This document shows positions 8,548 through 17,266 of a stretch of 64,000 nt of DNA, piece after piece. Made by a program: the position numbers and the translations under genes. Source of the stretch: Citrobacter sp. On2M (lineage in GTDB: Bacteria; Pseudomonadota; Gammaproteobacteria; Enterobacterales; Enterobacteriaceae); contig NZ_WPCV01000004.1 in the NCBI RefSeq assembly GCF_018035235.1, positions 1,054,001-1,118,000 on the forward strand, given 5' to 3'. The notes below the pieces were generated by a model. The model was not told where the DNA came from. It saw nothing but the letters and a program-made list of their open reading frames with translations, and searched no databases. Position 1 is the first letter of the stretch. Each line of letters starts with the position of its first letter.

Positions 8548-9475
8548 CTTTTTACTGGATCTGCAGGATGTCCATGTCAACTTCCCTGCGCGTAAAAACT
8601 GGCTCGGCAAAGTAACGGAGCGAGTACATGCGCTCAACGGTCTGGATTTACAGATCCGACAAGGGGAAACGCTGGGAATTGTTGGCGAGTCTGGTTGCGG
8701 AAAAAGTACGCTGGCACAACTGCTGATGGGCATGCTGAAACCCAGTAAGGGAAACTATGGCCGCCGTGGTGACACGCAACATAACGGTATGCAGATGGTA
8801 TTTCAGGATCCTCTTTCATCGCTGGATCCTCGCTTACCGGTGTGGCGAACTATCACTGAGCCGGTATGGATCCAAAAACGGAATCCGGAACGTGAGCGCC
8901 GCATGCTTGCCGAAGATTTGGCCCAACAGGTGGGAATCCGCCCAGAATATCTCGATCGTCTGCCGCATGCGTTTTCCGGTGGACAACGTCAGCGTATTGC
9001 CATCGCCCGGGCGCTATCGTCAGAGCCGGATGTTATCGTACTTGATGAACCCACTTCGGCACTGGATATCTCCGTACAGGCGCAAATACTTAACCTGCTG
9101 GTGTCACTGCAGGCGCGCAGAAACCTGACCTACGTGCTGATCTCGCACAATGTGTCGGTGGTCCGCCATATGAGCGACCGCGTGGCGGTAATGTACCTCG
9201 GGCAAATTGTTGAGCTGGGCGATGCGCAGCAGGTTCTCACTCAACCCGCCCATCCCTACACGCGATTATTGTTGGACTCCGTCCCTAAAACGGGAGCGCC
9301 GTTGGCGGAAGATTTAGTGTTGCGGAAAACCGAACTTCCGGGAAATCGAACTCTGCCAGAGGGCTGTTTTTTCCGTGACAGATGCCCGCTTGCGACCAGC
9401 GGTTGTGAGAAGAAACAGGCATTATTGAAATGTGATACCGGATGTGACGTTCGCTGCTGGCGGGCGGTTACATGA
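8540..9475 (+). CDS. ddpF: D-Ala-D-Ala ABC transporter ATP-binding protein
   Basis: Second ATPase of the transporter, 311 residues and DppF-like. It has Walker A GESGCGKST, Q-loop QMVFQDPLSSLDP, signature FSGGQRQRIAIARAL, Walker B VIVLDEPTSALDI and an H-loop ISHN. It also has the cysteine-containing C-terminal extension (FFRDRCPLATSGCEKK). It is the last gene of the ddp operon and is convergent with the following LysR gene, separated by only 19 bases. Confidence 0.96.
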   Translation: MSDFLLDLQDVHVNFPARKNWLGKVTERVHALNGLDLQIRQGETLGIVGESGCGKSTLAQLLMGMLKPSKGNYGRRGDTQHNGMQMVFQDPLSSLDPRLPVWRTITEPVWIQKRNPERERRMLAEDLAQQVGIRPEYLDRLPHAFSGGQRQRIAIARALSSEPDVIVLDEPTSALDISVQAQILNLLVSLQARRNLTYVLISHNVSVVRHMSDRVAVMYLGQIVELGDAQQVLTQPAHPYTRLLLDSVPKTGAPLAEDLVLRKTELPGNRTLPEGCFFRDRCPLATSGCEKKQALLKCDTGCDVRCWRAVT

Positions 9476-9494
9476 CCTGAGCCGTTGAGAAAAG

Positions 9495-10385
9495 TCAGGT
9501 GCGATACGCCTTTTTCAGTGAATCCACCAGCACTTCAGAGGCGGTAGATAACTTATGATGTGCCGAACGCAAAACGCCGATCCGACGTTGGATCACCGGC
9601 GTATCCAGATCGATACAGATTGCGCCCAGCTCGGTCATTTGCGTACGGCACAATGCTGGCACGGCGCTGCCGCCCAGTCCACTCGCCACCAGGCGACCAA
9701 CTGTCACCAGTTGATGGCTCTCCAGCGCCACCTCCAGCGTATGCCCGCTTTGTACCAGCTGTTCTTCCAGCATCAGACGCACGGCGGAAGGCCGTTGCAG
9801 GGTGATGAAATCCAGCGTCAGCAGTTCGCGCCACGCAATACGATCCCTCCCCGCCAGTCGGCATGTCGGCGGCACAATCGCAATAAAACGATCCACGCCG
9901 AGCGGCGTGAAATGCAGATGACCTGAGTAGTCAGGCTCAAAGGCGATACCCATCTCTACCCGCCCTTCGCTGACCATCTCAATCACCTGTTCGTTGATCA
10001 CATCGTGTACCGTTACGTTGATACCAGAGTAAGAGTCACGAAATGTTTTCAGTACCGATGGCAGGACGTTAGCGGCAAATGAAGGCATGGCGGCAATCGA
10101 GATTTTACCGCGCTGCAGCGTAAAGTGTTGGCGCATTGCCTCTTCCGTATTCTCCCAGTCCGCCAGCAGTTGTCGTCCCATGTTCAGCAGCGTTTCTCCC
10201 TCCTGCGTCAGGGTCACTTTGCGGGTGGTTCTCAACAGTAACGCCCCGCCCAGGGAATCCTCCAGTCCTTTAATCGCCAGGCTTAATGCGGGTTGCGACA
10301 TATTCAGTCTTTCACTGGCATGAGCAAAATTCAGAGTGTGAGCTACCGCTAAAAACGCGCGTAACTGTTTGATGCTCATTCCCAT
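9495..10385 (-). CDS. LysR-family regulator, divergent from hydroxybutyrate operon
   Basis: 296-residue LysR regulator. The winged HTH is at residues 4-62 (IKQLRAFLAVAHTLNFAHAS, then MSQPALSLAIKGLEDSLG), followed by a periplasmic-binding-fold effector domain (GKISIAAMPSFAANVLPSVLKTF). The ATG at 10385 has AAGGGA at good spacing; an internal ATG two codons later is possible. It is divergent from the CoA-transferase/thiolase operon with a 142-base gap carrying an AT palindrome, so it most likely activates that operon with an intermediate of the pathway as co-inducer. That role is inferred from position. Confidence 0.9.
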   Translation of the reverse strand: MGMSIKQLRAFLAVAHTLNFAHASERLNMSQPALSLAIKGLEDSLGGALLLRTTRKVTLTQEGETLLNMGRQLLADWENTEEAMRQHFTLQRGKISIAAMPSFAANVLPSVLKTFRDSYSGINVTVHDVINEQVIEMVSEGRVEMGIAFEPDYSGHLHFTPLGVDRFIAIVPPTCRLAGRDRIAWRELLTLDFITLQRPSAVRLMLEEQLVQSGHTLEVALESHQLVTVGRLVASGLGGSAVPALCRTQMTELGAICIDLDTPVIQRRIGVLRSAHHKLSTASEVLVDSLKKAYRT

Positions 10386-10413
10386 TTCGCATTCCCTTAA
10401 CTTGTTGAATACC

Positions 10414-10429
10414 TTTAATTAACATTAAA
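10414..10429. promoter_or_regulatory. Candidate LysR binding site
   Basis: TTTAAT-N4-ATTAAA is a perfect palindrome of the T-N11-A type, 29-44 bases upstream of the LysR start in the divergent intergenic region. It has the shape of a LysR recognition box, but the surrounding AT-richness makes chance palindromes likely. Confidence 0.45.
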
Positions 10430-10527
10430 TTGATAAAAAAACCCAATGATTGAGTCACAAATTTAAAATTAACAAATCATTTTTCACCCCCAATGATGTC
10501 GGCAAGGACAACTGGAGGGGCAAGTGT

Positions 10528-11235
10528 ATGGCTGGACTGGATAAACGGGTTGCCACTTATCAAGAGGCGCTGGAAGGACTGACCGATAACATGACGCTGC
10601 TGGCGGGCGGTTTTGGTTTATGTGGGATCCCTGAGAACCTGATTGCCGAAGTACGCCGTCGGAAAGTTCAGGGGCTTACGGTGGTGTCAAACAATTGCGG
10701 CGTGGATGGTTTTGGCCTTGGTGTACTGCTGGAAACGCGGCAGGTGCGTAAAGTTGTCGCATCCTATGTGGGTGAGAACGCTCTGTTTGAGCAGCAGGTA
10801 CTCAACGGCGAACTGGACGCTATCCTGACGCCGCAAGGCACGTTGGCGGAGCAACTTCGGGCAGGCGGCGCGGGGATCCCGGCATTCTTTACCGCAACCG
10901 GCTACGGAACCCCGGTCGCACAAGGAAAAGAAGTTCGTGAATTTGCCGGACGCCCGTACATCCTGGAGCAGGCAATTACTGGTGATTTTGCCTTGGTTAA
11001 GGGCTGGAAAGCCGACTGGTACGGCAACGTTATTTACCGTCACACCGCACAGAATTTTAATCCACTGATGGCCGCGGCCGGGCGAATCACCGTCGTGGAA
11101 GTCGAAGAAATTGTCCCTCCCGGAGAGCTTGACCCCGCCGCTATTCACACCCCAGGAATTTTTGTTAACCGCATTATTCAGGGGCAATTTGAAAAACGTA
11201 TTGAACAACGCACCCTTCGCCACAAAGGAGCCTGA
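10528..11235 (+). CDS. 3-oxoacid CoA-transferase, subunit A
   Basis: Alpha subunit (235 residues) of a succinyl-CoA/acetyl-CoA:acetoacetate CoA-transferase (AtoD/ScoA/PcaI type). With subunit B it moves CoA onto acetoacetate. The family start region is seen as [19 protein letters not shown]-like sequence ([19 protein letters not shown]), followed by [16 protein letters not shown]. The ATG at 10528 is chosen because GGAGGGG lies upstream and alignment to the family begins there; the frame extends 26 codons further upstream without family similarity. The next gene starts 3 bases after its stop. First gene of the operon. Confidence 0.93.
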   Translation: MAGLDKRVATYQEALEGLTDNMTLLAGGFGLCGIPENLIAEVRRRKVQGLTVVSNNCGVDGFGLGVLLETRQVRKVVASYVGENALFEQQVLNGELDAILTPQGTLAEQLRAGGAGIPAFFTATGYGTPVAQGKEVREFAGRPYILEQAITGDFALVKGWKADWYGNVIYRHTAQNFNPLMAAAGRITVVEVEEIVPPGELDPAAIHTPGIFVNRIIQGQFEKRIEQRTLRHKGA

Positions 11236-11237
11236 CC

Positions 11238-11894
11238 ATGTTAACGCGTGAACAAATGGCGATGCGTGTCGCCCGCGAGCTGCGCGACGGTTATTACGTC
11301 AACCTTGGGATTGGTATTCCCACTCTGGTGGCGAACTACATTCCCGATGGCATGGATGTCATGCTGCAATCAGAAAACGGTTTGCTGGGTATGGGCCCGT
11401 TCCCCACGGAAGACGAAATTGATGCAGACATGATCAATGCCGGAAAACAGACCGTTACAGCGCGCAAAGGCGCGGCGATCTTCGACTCGGCGCAATCCTT
11501 CGCCATGATCCGCGGTGGCCACGTCGATCTGACGGTACTCGGCGCGTTTGAAGTGGATGTTAACGGCAATATCGCCTCATGGATGATCCCCGGAAAAATG
11601 GTGAAAGGCATGGGGGGCGCGATGGATTTGGTTGCTGGTGCTGACAACATCATCGTGGTGATGACGCATGCCTCCAAAAGTGGTGAGTCGAAACTGCTTC
11701 CCTCCTGCACCCTGCCGCTGACCGGCGTGGCCTGCATTAAACGCGTGCTTACCGATCTGGCGCTGCTGGAGATCGCCGATGGCGCGTTCATTCTGCGTGA
11801 GCGTGCGCCGGGCATCAGCGTGGATGAGATTGTCGCCAGAACAGCCGGCAAGCTGATCGTTCCCGAAAACGTCCCCGAAATGCAATTTAGCTGA
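11238..11894 (+). CDS. 3-oxoacid CoA-transferase, subunit B
   Basis: Beta subunit, 218 residues. The catalytic glutamate that forms the glutamyl-CoA thioester is E46 in the motif [24 protein letters not shown] and [19 protein letters not shown] are further family landmarks. AAAGGAG, which overlaps the end of subunit A, serves as ribosome site. It is the partner of the preceding gene and its product would feed acetoacetyl-CoA to the thiolase encoded next. Confidence 0.95.
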   Translation: MLTREQMAMRVARELRDGYYVNLGIGIPTLVANYIPDGMDVMLQSENGLLGMGPFPTEDEIDADMINAGKQTVTARKGAAIFDSAQSFAMIRGGHVDLTVLGAFEVDVNGNIASWMIPGKMVKGMGGAMDLVAGADNIIVVMTHASKSGESKLLPSCTLPLTGVACIKRVLTDLALLEIADGAFILRERAPGISVDEIVARTAGKLIVPENVPEMQFS

Positions 11895-11904
11895 GGATCT
11901 GACC

Positions 11905-13110
11905 ATGCAGGATGTTGTTATTGTCGCCGCAACGCGTACTCCGATTGGCAGTTTTCATGGCGCGTTGGCGCCGCTTTCCGCCGTTGAGTTAGGCTCGGTA
12001 GTGATCCGTTCTCTGCTGGAAAAAACCAACCTGGCGCCTGAACAAATTGATGAGGTGATTTTAGGTCAGGTACTAACGGCAGGCTGCGGCCAGAATCCGG
12101 CCAGGCAAACGGCGTTACGCGCAGGACTGCCGGCAACCACGCCCGCGTTAACCATTAATCTGGTGTGCGGTTCGGGCCTGAAGGCGGTGCATCAGGCGGT
12201 CCAGGCGATTCGCTGCGGCGATGCGCAAATCGTAATAGCCGGTGGTCAGGAGAGCATGAGCAATGCGCCCTATTTTCTCGACGGTGCGCGAGCCGGTCTG
12301 CGGTTGGGCCATGCCAGTATGAAAGACAGCGTGGTACATGACGGCTTGTGGGATGCGTTCAACGATTATCACATGGGAATTACCGCGGAAAATCTGGCGG
12401 ATAAATTCGTTATCAGTCGCGAGCAGCAGGACGCCTTTGCTCTGCGTTCCCAGCAAAAAACGGCTGCCGCCATGGAAGCCGGTCGTTTTATCGCGGAAAT
12501 CACGCCGGTCATCGTCCCGCAGGGTAAAAAACCGCCGCGCGTTGTGAACCATGACGAACAGCCTCGCCCGGATACCCTGGCTGAGAAGCTGGCGCTGCTC
12601 AAACCAGCGTTTCGCCCTGGTAACGGCACAGTGACCGCCGGGAACGCCTCTTCAATCAACGATGGTGCCGCCTCAGTGATGTTGATGAGCGCCGCCAAAG
12701 CAGCAGAACTCAATCTGCCGGTTCTTGCCCGGGTGGCGGGCTACGCCGTTTCCGGCGTCGACCCTTCCATTATGGGCATTGGGCCGGTAGAGGCCACACT
12801 CCAGTGCCTGAAGCGAGCAGGCTGGACGTTGAATGATGTCGATCTCATTGAAGCCAACGAAGCCTTCGCCGCACAAGCGCTGGCGGTTGGTGAATCCCTG
12901 AACTGGGACAGCGACCGGGTGAACGTAAACGGCGGTGCGATTGCGCTGGGCCATCCCATCGGCGCATCAGGTTGCCGAATTCTGGTGACGCTGCTGCACG
13001 AAATGGCGCGTAGTAACGCGACCAAAGGGCTGGCTACGCTGTGCGTAGGCGGCGGTCAGGGCGTAGCCCTGGCGGTAGAGCGTTTGCAGGAGGTCCCTCA
13101 TGCAAAGTAA
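11905..13110 (+). CDS. Acetyl-CoA acetyltransferase (thiolase)
   Basis: 401-residue degradative or biosynthetic-type thiolase that cleaves acetoacetyl-CoA with CoA to two acetyl-CoA. The nucleophile is C88 ([11 protein letters not shown]), with H350 in [11 protein letters not shown] and C380 in CVGGGQG as general acid/base residues. [11 protein letters not shown] is another conserved block. Its last 11 bases overlap the next gene, indicating coupling. It resembles E. coli AtoB, but the neighbours differ from the ato operon, so I give no symbol. Confidence 0.95.
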   Translation: MQDVVIVAATRTPIGSFHGALAPLSAVELGSVVIRSLLEKTNLAPEQIDEVILGQVLTAGCGQNPARQTALRAGLPATTPALTINLVCGSGLKAVHQAVQAIRCGDAQIVIAGGQESMSNAPYFLDGARAGLRLGHASMKDSVVHDGLWDAFNDYHMGITAENLADKFVISREQQDAFALRSQQKTAAAMEAGRFIAEITPVIVPQGKKPPRVVNHDEQPRPDTLAEKLALLKPAFRPGNGTVTAGNASSINDGAASVMLMSAAKAAELNLPVLARVAGYAVSGVDPSIMGIGPVEATLQCLKRAGWTLNDVDLIEANEAFAAQALAVGESLNWDSDRVNVNGGAIALGHPIGASGCRILVTLLHEMARSNATKGLATLCVGGGQGVALAVERLQEVPHAK

Positions 13111-14023
13111 ATATGTCTGCGTATTGGGCGCGGGTTTAATGGGCGTCGGTATTGCCACCCACTTTGCTCGTTATGGTCACGATGTCTGGCTGTATGACAC
13201 CGATAGCGACCGAATTGCTGAAATTGGCGCCGTTGCCAGCGGTATTCTGGATGAACTGATCACCGCCGAAAAGTTTGCCGCTGACGAAAAAGATCAGGTT
13301 GTGAGTCGTCTGCACGGTACGACTTCGCTACCGGAGATTGCTGCGTGCGGATTACTGATTGAAGCCATCCCGGAGCGGCTCGGGCTCAAGCACGCGTTGT
13401 ATGCGCAACTGGAAAAACTGATCGCGCCGGAGGCCGTCATTGCCAGTAATACCAGCGGCCTGCCGCCGGATGCGCTGGCAGAAAAGCTCGCCCATCCTGA
13501 GCGGCTGCTCATCGCCCATTTCTGGCACCCGCCACATTTTATCCCGCTGGTCGAAATTGTCCCCGGCACCGCCACGAAACCGGAATACCTGCGTGAGCTG
13601 CAACAGCTGCTGCTCTCGATGCAACTGGAAGCCGTCGTCCTCGACCGCGCAGCACCTGGTTTTGTCGGTAATCGCCTGCAATTTGCGCTGCTGCGTGAAG
13701 CATTACATATCGTAAAAAGCGGTATCGCCAGCGCAGAGGTGGTGGATCAGGTCATGCGCGCCTCGCTCGGTCGCCGCTATGCGATGGTTGGCCCGCTGGA
13801 GGCGGCAGATATGACCGGACTTTCTACGGTGCAGGACATTTGTCGGCATCTGCTGCCGGAACTGGCCACCGGTAGCGACATGATGTCGCTGGTCGCGGAT
13901 AAGGTTGCCTCTGGTGATACCGGCTTGCGCAGCGGCCAGGGGTTTTATCGCTGGGATGATTCGCGCAAGGAGTATATCCAGCAACGCCGAGAGCATCAGC
14001 TGCGCTTTGCCCTGAAACCGTAA
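13100..14023 (+). CDS. 3-hydroxyacyl-CoA dehydrogenase family protein
   Basis: 307-residue NAD-dependent dehydrogenase. The Rossmann fold starts at once with [20 protein letters not shown] (GxGxxG at residues 10-15) and an acidic residue in LYDTD that favours [18 protein letters not shown] and [17 protein letters not shown] sit where classical 3-hydroxybutyryl-CoA dehydrogenases have a catalytic His followed by FFNP. Here the loop reads FWHPPHF, a variant also expected in more distant members such as carnitine dehydrogenase-like enzymes. The C-terminal helical domain follows ([18 protein letters not shown]). A role in oxidising (S)-3-hydroxybutyryl-CoA or a related substrate is inferred from context. 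Confidence 0.85.
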   Translation: MQSKYVCVLGAGLMGVGIATHFARYGHDVWLYDTDSDRIAEIGAVASGILDELITAEKFAADEKDQVVSRLHGTTSLPEIAACGLLIEAIPERLGLKHALYAQLEKLIAPEAVIASNTSGLPPDALAEKLAHPERLLIAHFWHPPHFIPLVEIVPGTATKPEYLRELQQLLLSMQLEAVVLDRAAPGFVGNRLQFALLREALHIVKSGIASAEVVDQVMRASLGRRYAMVGPLEAADMTGLSTVQDICRHLLPELATGSDMMSLVADKVASGDTGLRSGQGFYRWDDSRKEYIQQRREHQLRFALKP

Positions 14024-14066
14024 CTTCTCTTTCTGTACCCCACTATAACAATGATATTGAGGAGTC

Positions 14067-15461
14067 ATGATGAGTGTATTAATCGCCCTGGCAGCGCTGG
14101 GCCTGCTGATGCTGGCAGCCTATCGCGGGTACAGCGTTATCCTGTTTGCCCCCATCGCGGCATTAGGTGCTGTATTGCTGACCGAACCCAGCGCCGTTGG
14201 CCCTGCCTTCACCGGCCTGTTTATGGAAAAAATGGTCGGTTTTGTGAAGCTTTACTTCCCGGTATTTTTACTGGGAGCGGTATTTGGCAAGTTAATTGAG
14301 TTATCCGGTTTTTCTCGATCGATCGTTGCCGCCGCCATCAATATTCTCGGGCGTCGTCACGCCATTCCGGTGATTGTGTTGGTGTGTGCGCTGTTGACCT
14401 ACGGCGGCGTGTCGCTGTTCGTGGTGGCGTTTGCGGTGTATCCGTTTGCGGCGGAACTGTTCCGCCAGAGCAATATTCCGAAGCGCCTGATCCCGGCAAC
14501 CGTGGCGCTGGGCGCGTTCTCATTCACCATGGATGCGCTACCTGGTACGCCGCAAATCCAGAACATTATTCCAACCAGCTTCTTCGGGACTAACGCCTGG
14601 GCCGCGCCTTGGCTGGGTCTGATCGGTTCCGTGTTTATCATCGTTGTCGGTCTGGTTTATCTCGAACGCCAGCGCCGTAAAGCACAGGCGAAAAACGAAG
14701 GCTATGGCACTGAACTGTTAAATGAACCGGAAACGCCGGATAACATTAACCTGCCGAACCCGATAATTGCTATCTCGCCGCTGATCCTGGTCGGGGTATT
14801 TAACCTGCTGTTTACCCGCTGGATCCCCCAATGGTATGGTGCCACGCATCAACTGGAACTTCCGGGTCTTGCCAAACCGATTACCACCGAAGTCGGTAAA
14901 ATCACCGCTATCTGGGCGGTAGAAGCAGCGCTGATCTCTGGGATCTTGCTGGTGGTGGTGTTCGGCTATCGCAACATTAAAGGTCGCCTGGCGGAAGGCA
15001 GCCGAACGGCGGTTGGCGGCGCAATCCTCGCGGCCATGAACACTGCGTCAGAATACGGTTTTGGCGCGGTGATCGCCGCCCTGCCCGGATTCCTCGTACT
15101 GTCAAAAGCGCTGGCTGCCATTCCCGATCCGCTGCTCAATGAGGCAATTAGCATCACCACGCTTGCCGGGATCACCGGTTCAGCATCTGGCGGCATGAGT
15201 ATTGCGCTCGCCGCCATGTCGGACACCTTTATCGCTGCCGCTCATGCCGCAAATATCCCACTTGAAGTCTTCCACCGCGTCGCCTCTATGGCCAGCGGAG
15301 GCATGGATACTCTGCCGCATAACGGGGCGGTGATTACGCTGTTGGCTATTACCGGTCTCAGCCACCGTCAGGCGTATGGTGGGATTTTCGCCATTACCAT
15401 AATTAAAAGTCTGGCCGTGCTGTTTGTGATCGGCGTTTTCTACACCACCGGAATTGTTTAA
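14067..15461 (+). CDS. GntP-family permease, probable 3-hydroxybutyrate transporter
   Basis: 464-residue inner-membrane transporter with about 12 hydrophobic segments. Family-like blocks include KLYFPVFLLGAVFGKLIELSG, TYGGVSLFVVAFAVYPFA and TMDALPGTPQIQNIIPTSFFGT. GntP proteins import gluconate and related hydroxyacids by proton symport; some members transport D-3-hydroxybutyrate. GAGGAG precedes the ATG. Its place between hydroxyacyl-CoA dehydrogenase and 3-hydroxybutyrate dehydrogenase genes makes a 3-hydroxybutyrate or acetoacetate substrate the best guess. Confidence 0.88.
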   Translation: MMSVLIALAALGLLMLAAYRGYSVILFAPIAALGAVLLTEPSAVGPAFTGLFMEKMVGFVKLYFPVFLLGAVFGKLIELSGFSRSIVAAAINILGRRHAIPVIVLVCALLTYGGVSLFVVAFAVYPFAAELFRQSNIPKRLIPATVALGAFSFTMDALPGTPQIQNIIPTSFFGTNAWAAPWLGLIGSVFIIVVGLVYLERQRRKAQAKNEGYGTELLNEPETPDNINLPNPIIAISPLILVGVFNLLFTRWIPQWYGATHQLELPGLAKPITTEVGKITAIWAVEAALISGILLVVVFGYRNIKGRLAEGSRTAVGGAILAAMNTASEYGFGAVIAALPGFLVLSKALAAIPDPLLNEAISITTLAGITGSASGGMSIALAAMSDTFIAAAHAANIPLEVFHRVASMASGGMDTLPHNGAVITLLAITGLSHRQAYGGIFAITIIKSLAVLFVIGVFYTTGIV

Positions 15462-15472
15462 GGAGAATCATC

Positions 15473-16243
15473 ATGAACTTAACGGGAAAAGTAGCCCTGG
15501 TTACCGGCTCTACCAGCGGTATCGGATTAGGCATCGCGCAGGTGCTGGCGCAAGCAGGCGCGACGTTAATCCTCAACGGATTTGGTGATGTCGATGCCGC
15601 CAAAGATGCCGTTGCGCAGTATGGCAAAACACCGGGCTATCATGGCGCAGACTTAAGCGATGAAGCACAAATTGCCGACATGATGCGTTATGCCGAAAGC
15701 GAATTCGGTGGTGTGGATATTCTGGTCAACAACGCCGGGATCCAGCATGTTTCACCGGTAGAGACCTTTCCGGTTAATAAGTGGAACGCGATTATCGCTA
15801 TTAATCTCTCTTCTGTTTTTCACACCACGCGTCTGGCACTTCCCGGCATGCGCACGCGTAACTGGGGGCGCATCATTAATATCGCCTCTGTTCATGGTCT
15901 GGTGGCGTCAAAAGACAAATCCGCTTATGTGGCAGCGAAGCATGGCGTGGTGGGTTTAACCAAAACCATTGCGCTGGAAACCGCGCAGACGGGAATCACT
16001 TGCAATGCGCTGTGCCCCGGCTGGGTGCTGACCCCGCTGGTCCAGCAGCAGATTGATAAGCGTATTGCCGACGGGGCTGAACCTGATGCAGCGCGTGACG
16101 CTCTGCTGGCGGAAAAGCAGCCGTCACGCGAATTCGTTACGCCGGAACAGCTGGGTGAGCTTGCGCTGTTTTTGTGCTCAGACGGTGCGGCGCAGGTACG
16201 TGGCGTCGCGTGGAATATGGATGGCGGCTGGGTGGCGCAATAA
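15473..16243 (+). CDS. D-3-hydroxybutyrate dehydrogenase (SDR family)
   Basis: 256-residue short-chain dehydrogenase expected to oxidise D-3-hydroxybutyrate to acetoacetate with NAD. Visible: cofactor motif TGSTSGIG (11-18), NNAG (86-89), catalytic S139 in NIASVHG, and Y152/K156 in YVAAKHG. The block NNAGIQHVSPVE and the C-terminal CPGWVLTPLVQQQI are characteristic of bacterial hydroxybutyrate dehydrogenases. AAGGAGAATCATC precedes the ATG. It is the last gene of the operon and its product is the substrate of the CoA-transferase encoded at the start. Confidence 0.92.
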   Translation: MNLTGKVALVTGSTSGIGLGIAQVLAQAGATLILNGFGDVDAAKDAVAQYGKTPGYHGADLSDEAQIADMMRYAESEFGGVDILVNNAGIQHVSPVETFPVNKWNAIIAINLSSVFHTTRLALPGMRTRNWGRIINIASVHGLVASKDKSAYVAAKHGVVGLTKTIALETAQTGITCNALCPGWVLTPLVQQQIDKRIADGAEPDAARDALLAEKQPSREFVTPEQLGELALFLCSDGAAQVRGVAWNMDGGWVAQ

Positions 16244-16251
16244 ATTACATT

Positions 16252-16280
16252 GGCCGGATAAGACCCCGTCGTATCCGGCG
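16252..16280. repeat. REP-like palindrome
   Basis: CCGGATA and TATCCGG arms around a short centre, between the convergent hydroxybutyrate dehydrogenase and osmC genes. It is typical of enterobacterial REP elements at operon ends. Confidence 0.75.
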
Positions 16281-16288
16281 CATACTTA

Positions 16289-16720
16289 TTAAGACTTCAG
16301 TTGATAATCCAGTGTAATTTCCGCGTTCAGCACCTGGGATACCGGACAACCAGCTTTCGCTTTCTGGATGATGCCGTCAAATGTGGCGGCATCTATCCCC
16401 GGGACGCTTACCTGGCTGTGCAACGCCACTTTGGTGATAGCAAACCCGGCATCCACTTTATCCAGAGAAACGTCGGCTGTAGTATCAATGGCATCTGGCG
16501 TAAAACCTGCTTCGCCCAGCATGAGCGAGAGCGCCATTGAGAAGCAGGCTGCATGGGCCGCGCCAATCAACTCCTCAGGATTGGTGCCTTTCACTCCTTC
16601 AAATCGTGTATTAAACCCATACGGTTGCTGATTCAACACCCCACTTTCGGTCGACACGGTACCTTTCCCGCGCTTGATGTCGCCTTCCCAGTGTGCCAGA
16701 CCTTTCTTATGGATAGTCAT
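16289..16720 (-). CDS. osmC: Osmotically inducible peroxiredoxin OsmC
   Basis: 143-residue thiol peroxidase that reduces organic hydroperoxides. It is almost identical to E. coli OsmC (MTIHKKGLAHWEGDIKRGKG). The reactive cysteines are in AAHAACFSMALSLML and AKAGCPVSQVL. In E. coli it is RpoS-dependent and Rcs-controlled. Recalled E. coli order places bdm between osmC and sra; that gene is not present here. Confidence 0.98.
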   Translation of the reverse strand: MTIHKKGLAHWEGDIKRGKGTVSTESGVLNQQPYGFNTRFEGVKGTNPEELIGAAHAACFSMALSLMLGEAGFTPDAIDTTADVSLDKVDAGFAITKVALHSQVSVPGIDAATFDGIIQKAKAGCPVSQVLNAEITLDYQLKS

Positions 16721-16947
16721 TATCGCTCTCCTGTGTTGTCGTTGGAGTTACAAGTATAGGACGGCTGAGAAAAAGCATGACACATAAGGGATAGTTCTCA
16801 TTTCCTGCTTAAGCATTGACCTTTCAGATAAAATGACCGACCATCCAGAAAGCCGTTATGTTGAACATCGGCTTTCTATCAGGTTGTATTTCGTCCGTTC
16901 TTATACGGGCTCGCCCTTGAAACCAGTAACAGGATAAAGGAGTTAGA

Positions 16948-17088
16948 ATGAAATCGAACCGTCAGGCCCGCCATATTCTTGGACTGGACCACAAAATCTC
17001 AAATCAACGCAAAGTCGTGACCGAAGGTGACAAAACCAACGTGGTCAATAATCCTACCGGAAGAAAGCGCCGCACTGACGGCAAATAG
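16948..17088 (+). CDS. sra: Stationary-phase 30S ribosomal subunit protein S22 (Sra)
   Basis: 46-residue basic protein, [20 protein letters not shown]..., nearly identical to E. coli Sra (45 residues). It associates with the 30S subunit in stationary phase. AAAGGAG lies upstream of the ATG, and the C-terminus [13 protein letters not shown] differs slightly from E. coli. A hairpin followed by T5 lies downstream. Short, but unmistakable by sequence and by its position next to maeA. Confidence 0.97.
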   Translation: MKSNRQARHILGLDHKISNQRKVVTEGDKTNVVNNPTGRKRRTDGK

Positions 17089-17118
17089 CCTTTCGCACGT
17101 ATGACTGAGTAACGAGAT

Positions 17119-17148
17119 AAACACCATTGCAACCGCAGTGGTGTTTTT
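17119..17148 (+). terminator. Rho-independent terminator after sra
   Basis: AAACACCATTGC and GCAGTGGTGTTT form a long stem with one mismatch and a 4-base loop, followed by a T-run. Confidence 0.8.
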
Positions 17149-17266
17149 GCTTATAAAACCCCTTAACCCATTCACAATGCTTTATACTTCGCCTGTTTCC
17201 CTGGCGGACAGGCCCGATACGATCATAAGAGTGCCAGGGACGGTTATTCAAAAAAGAGTGAGTGAC

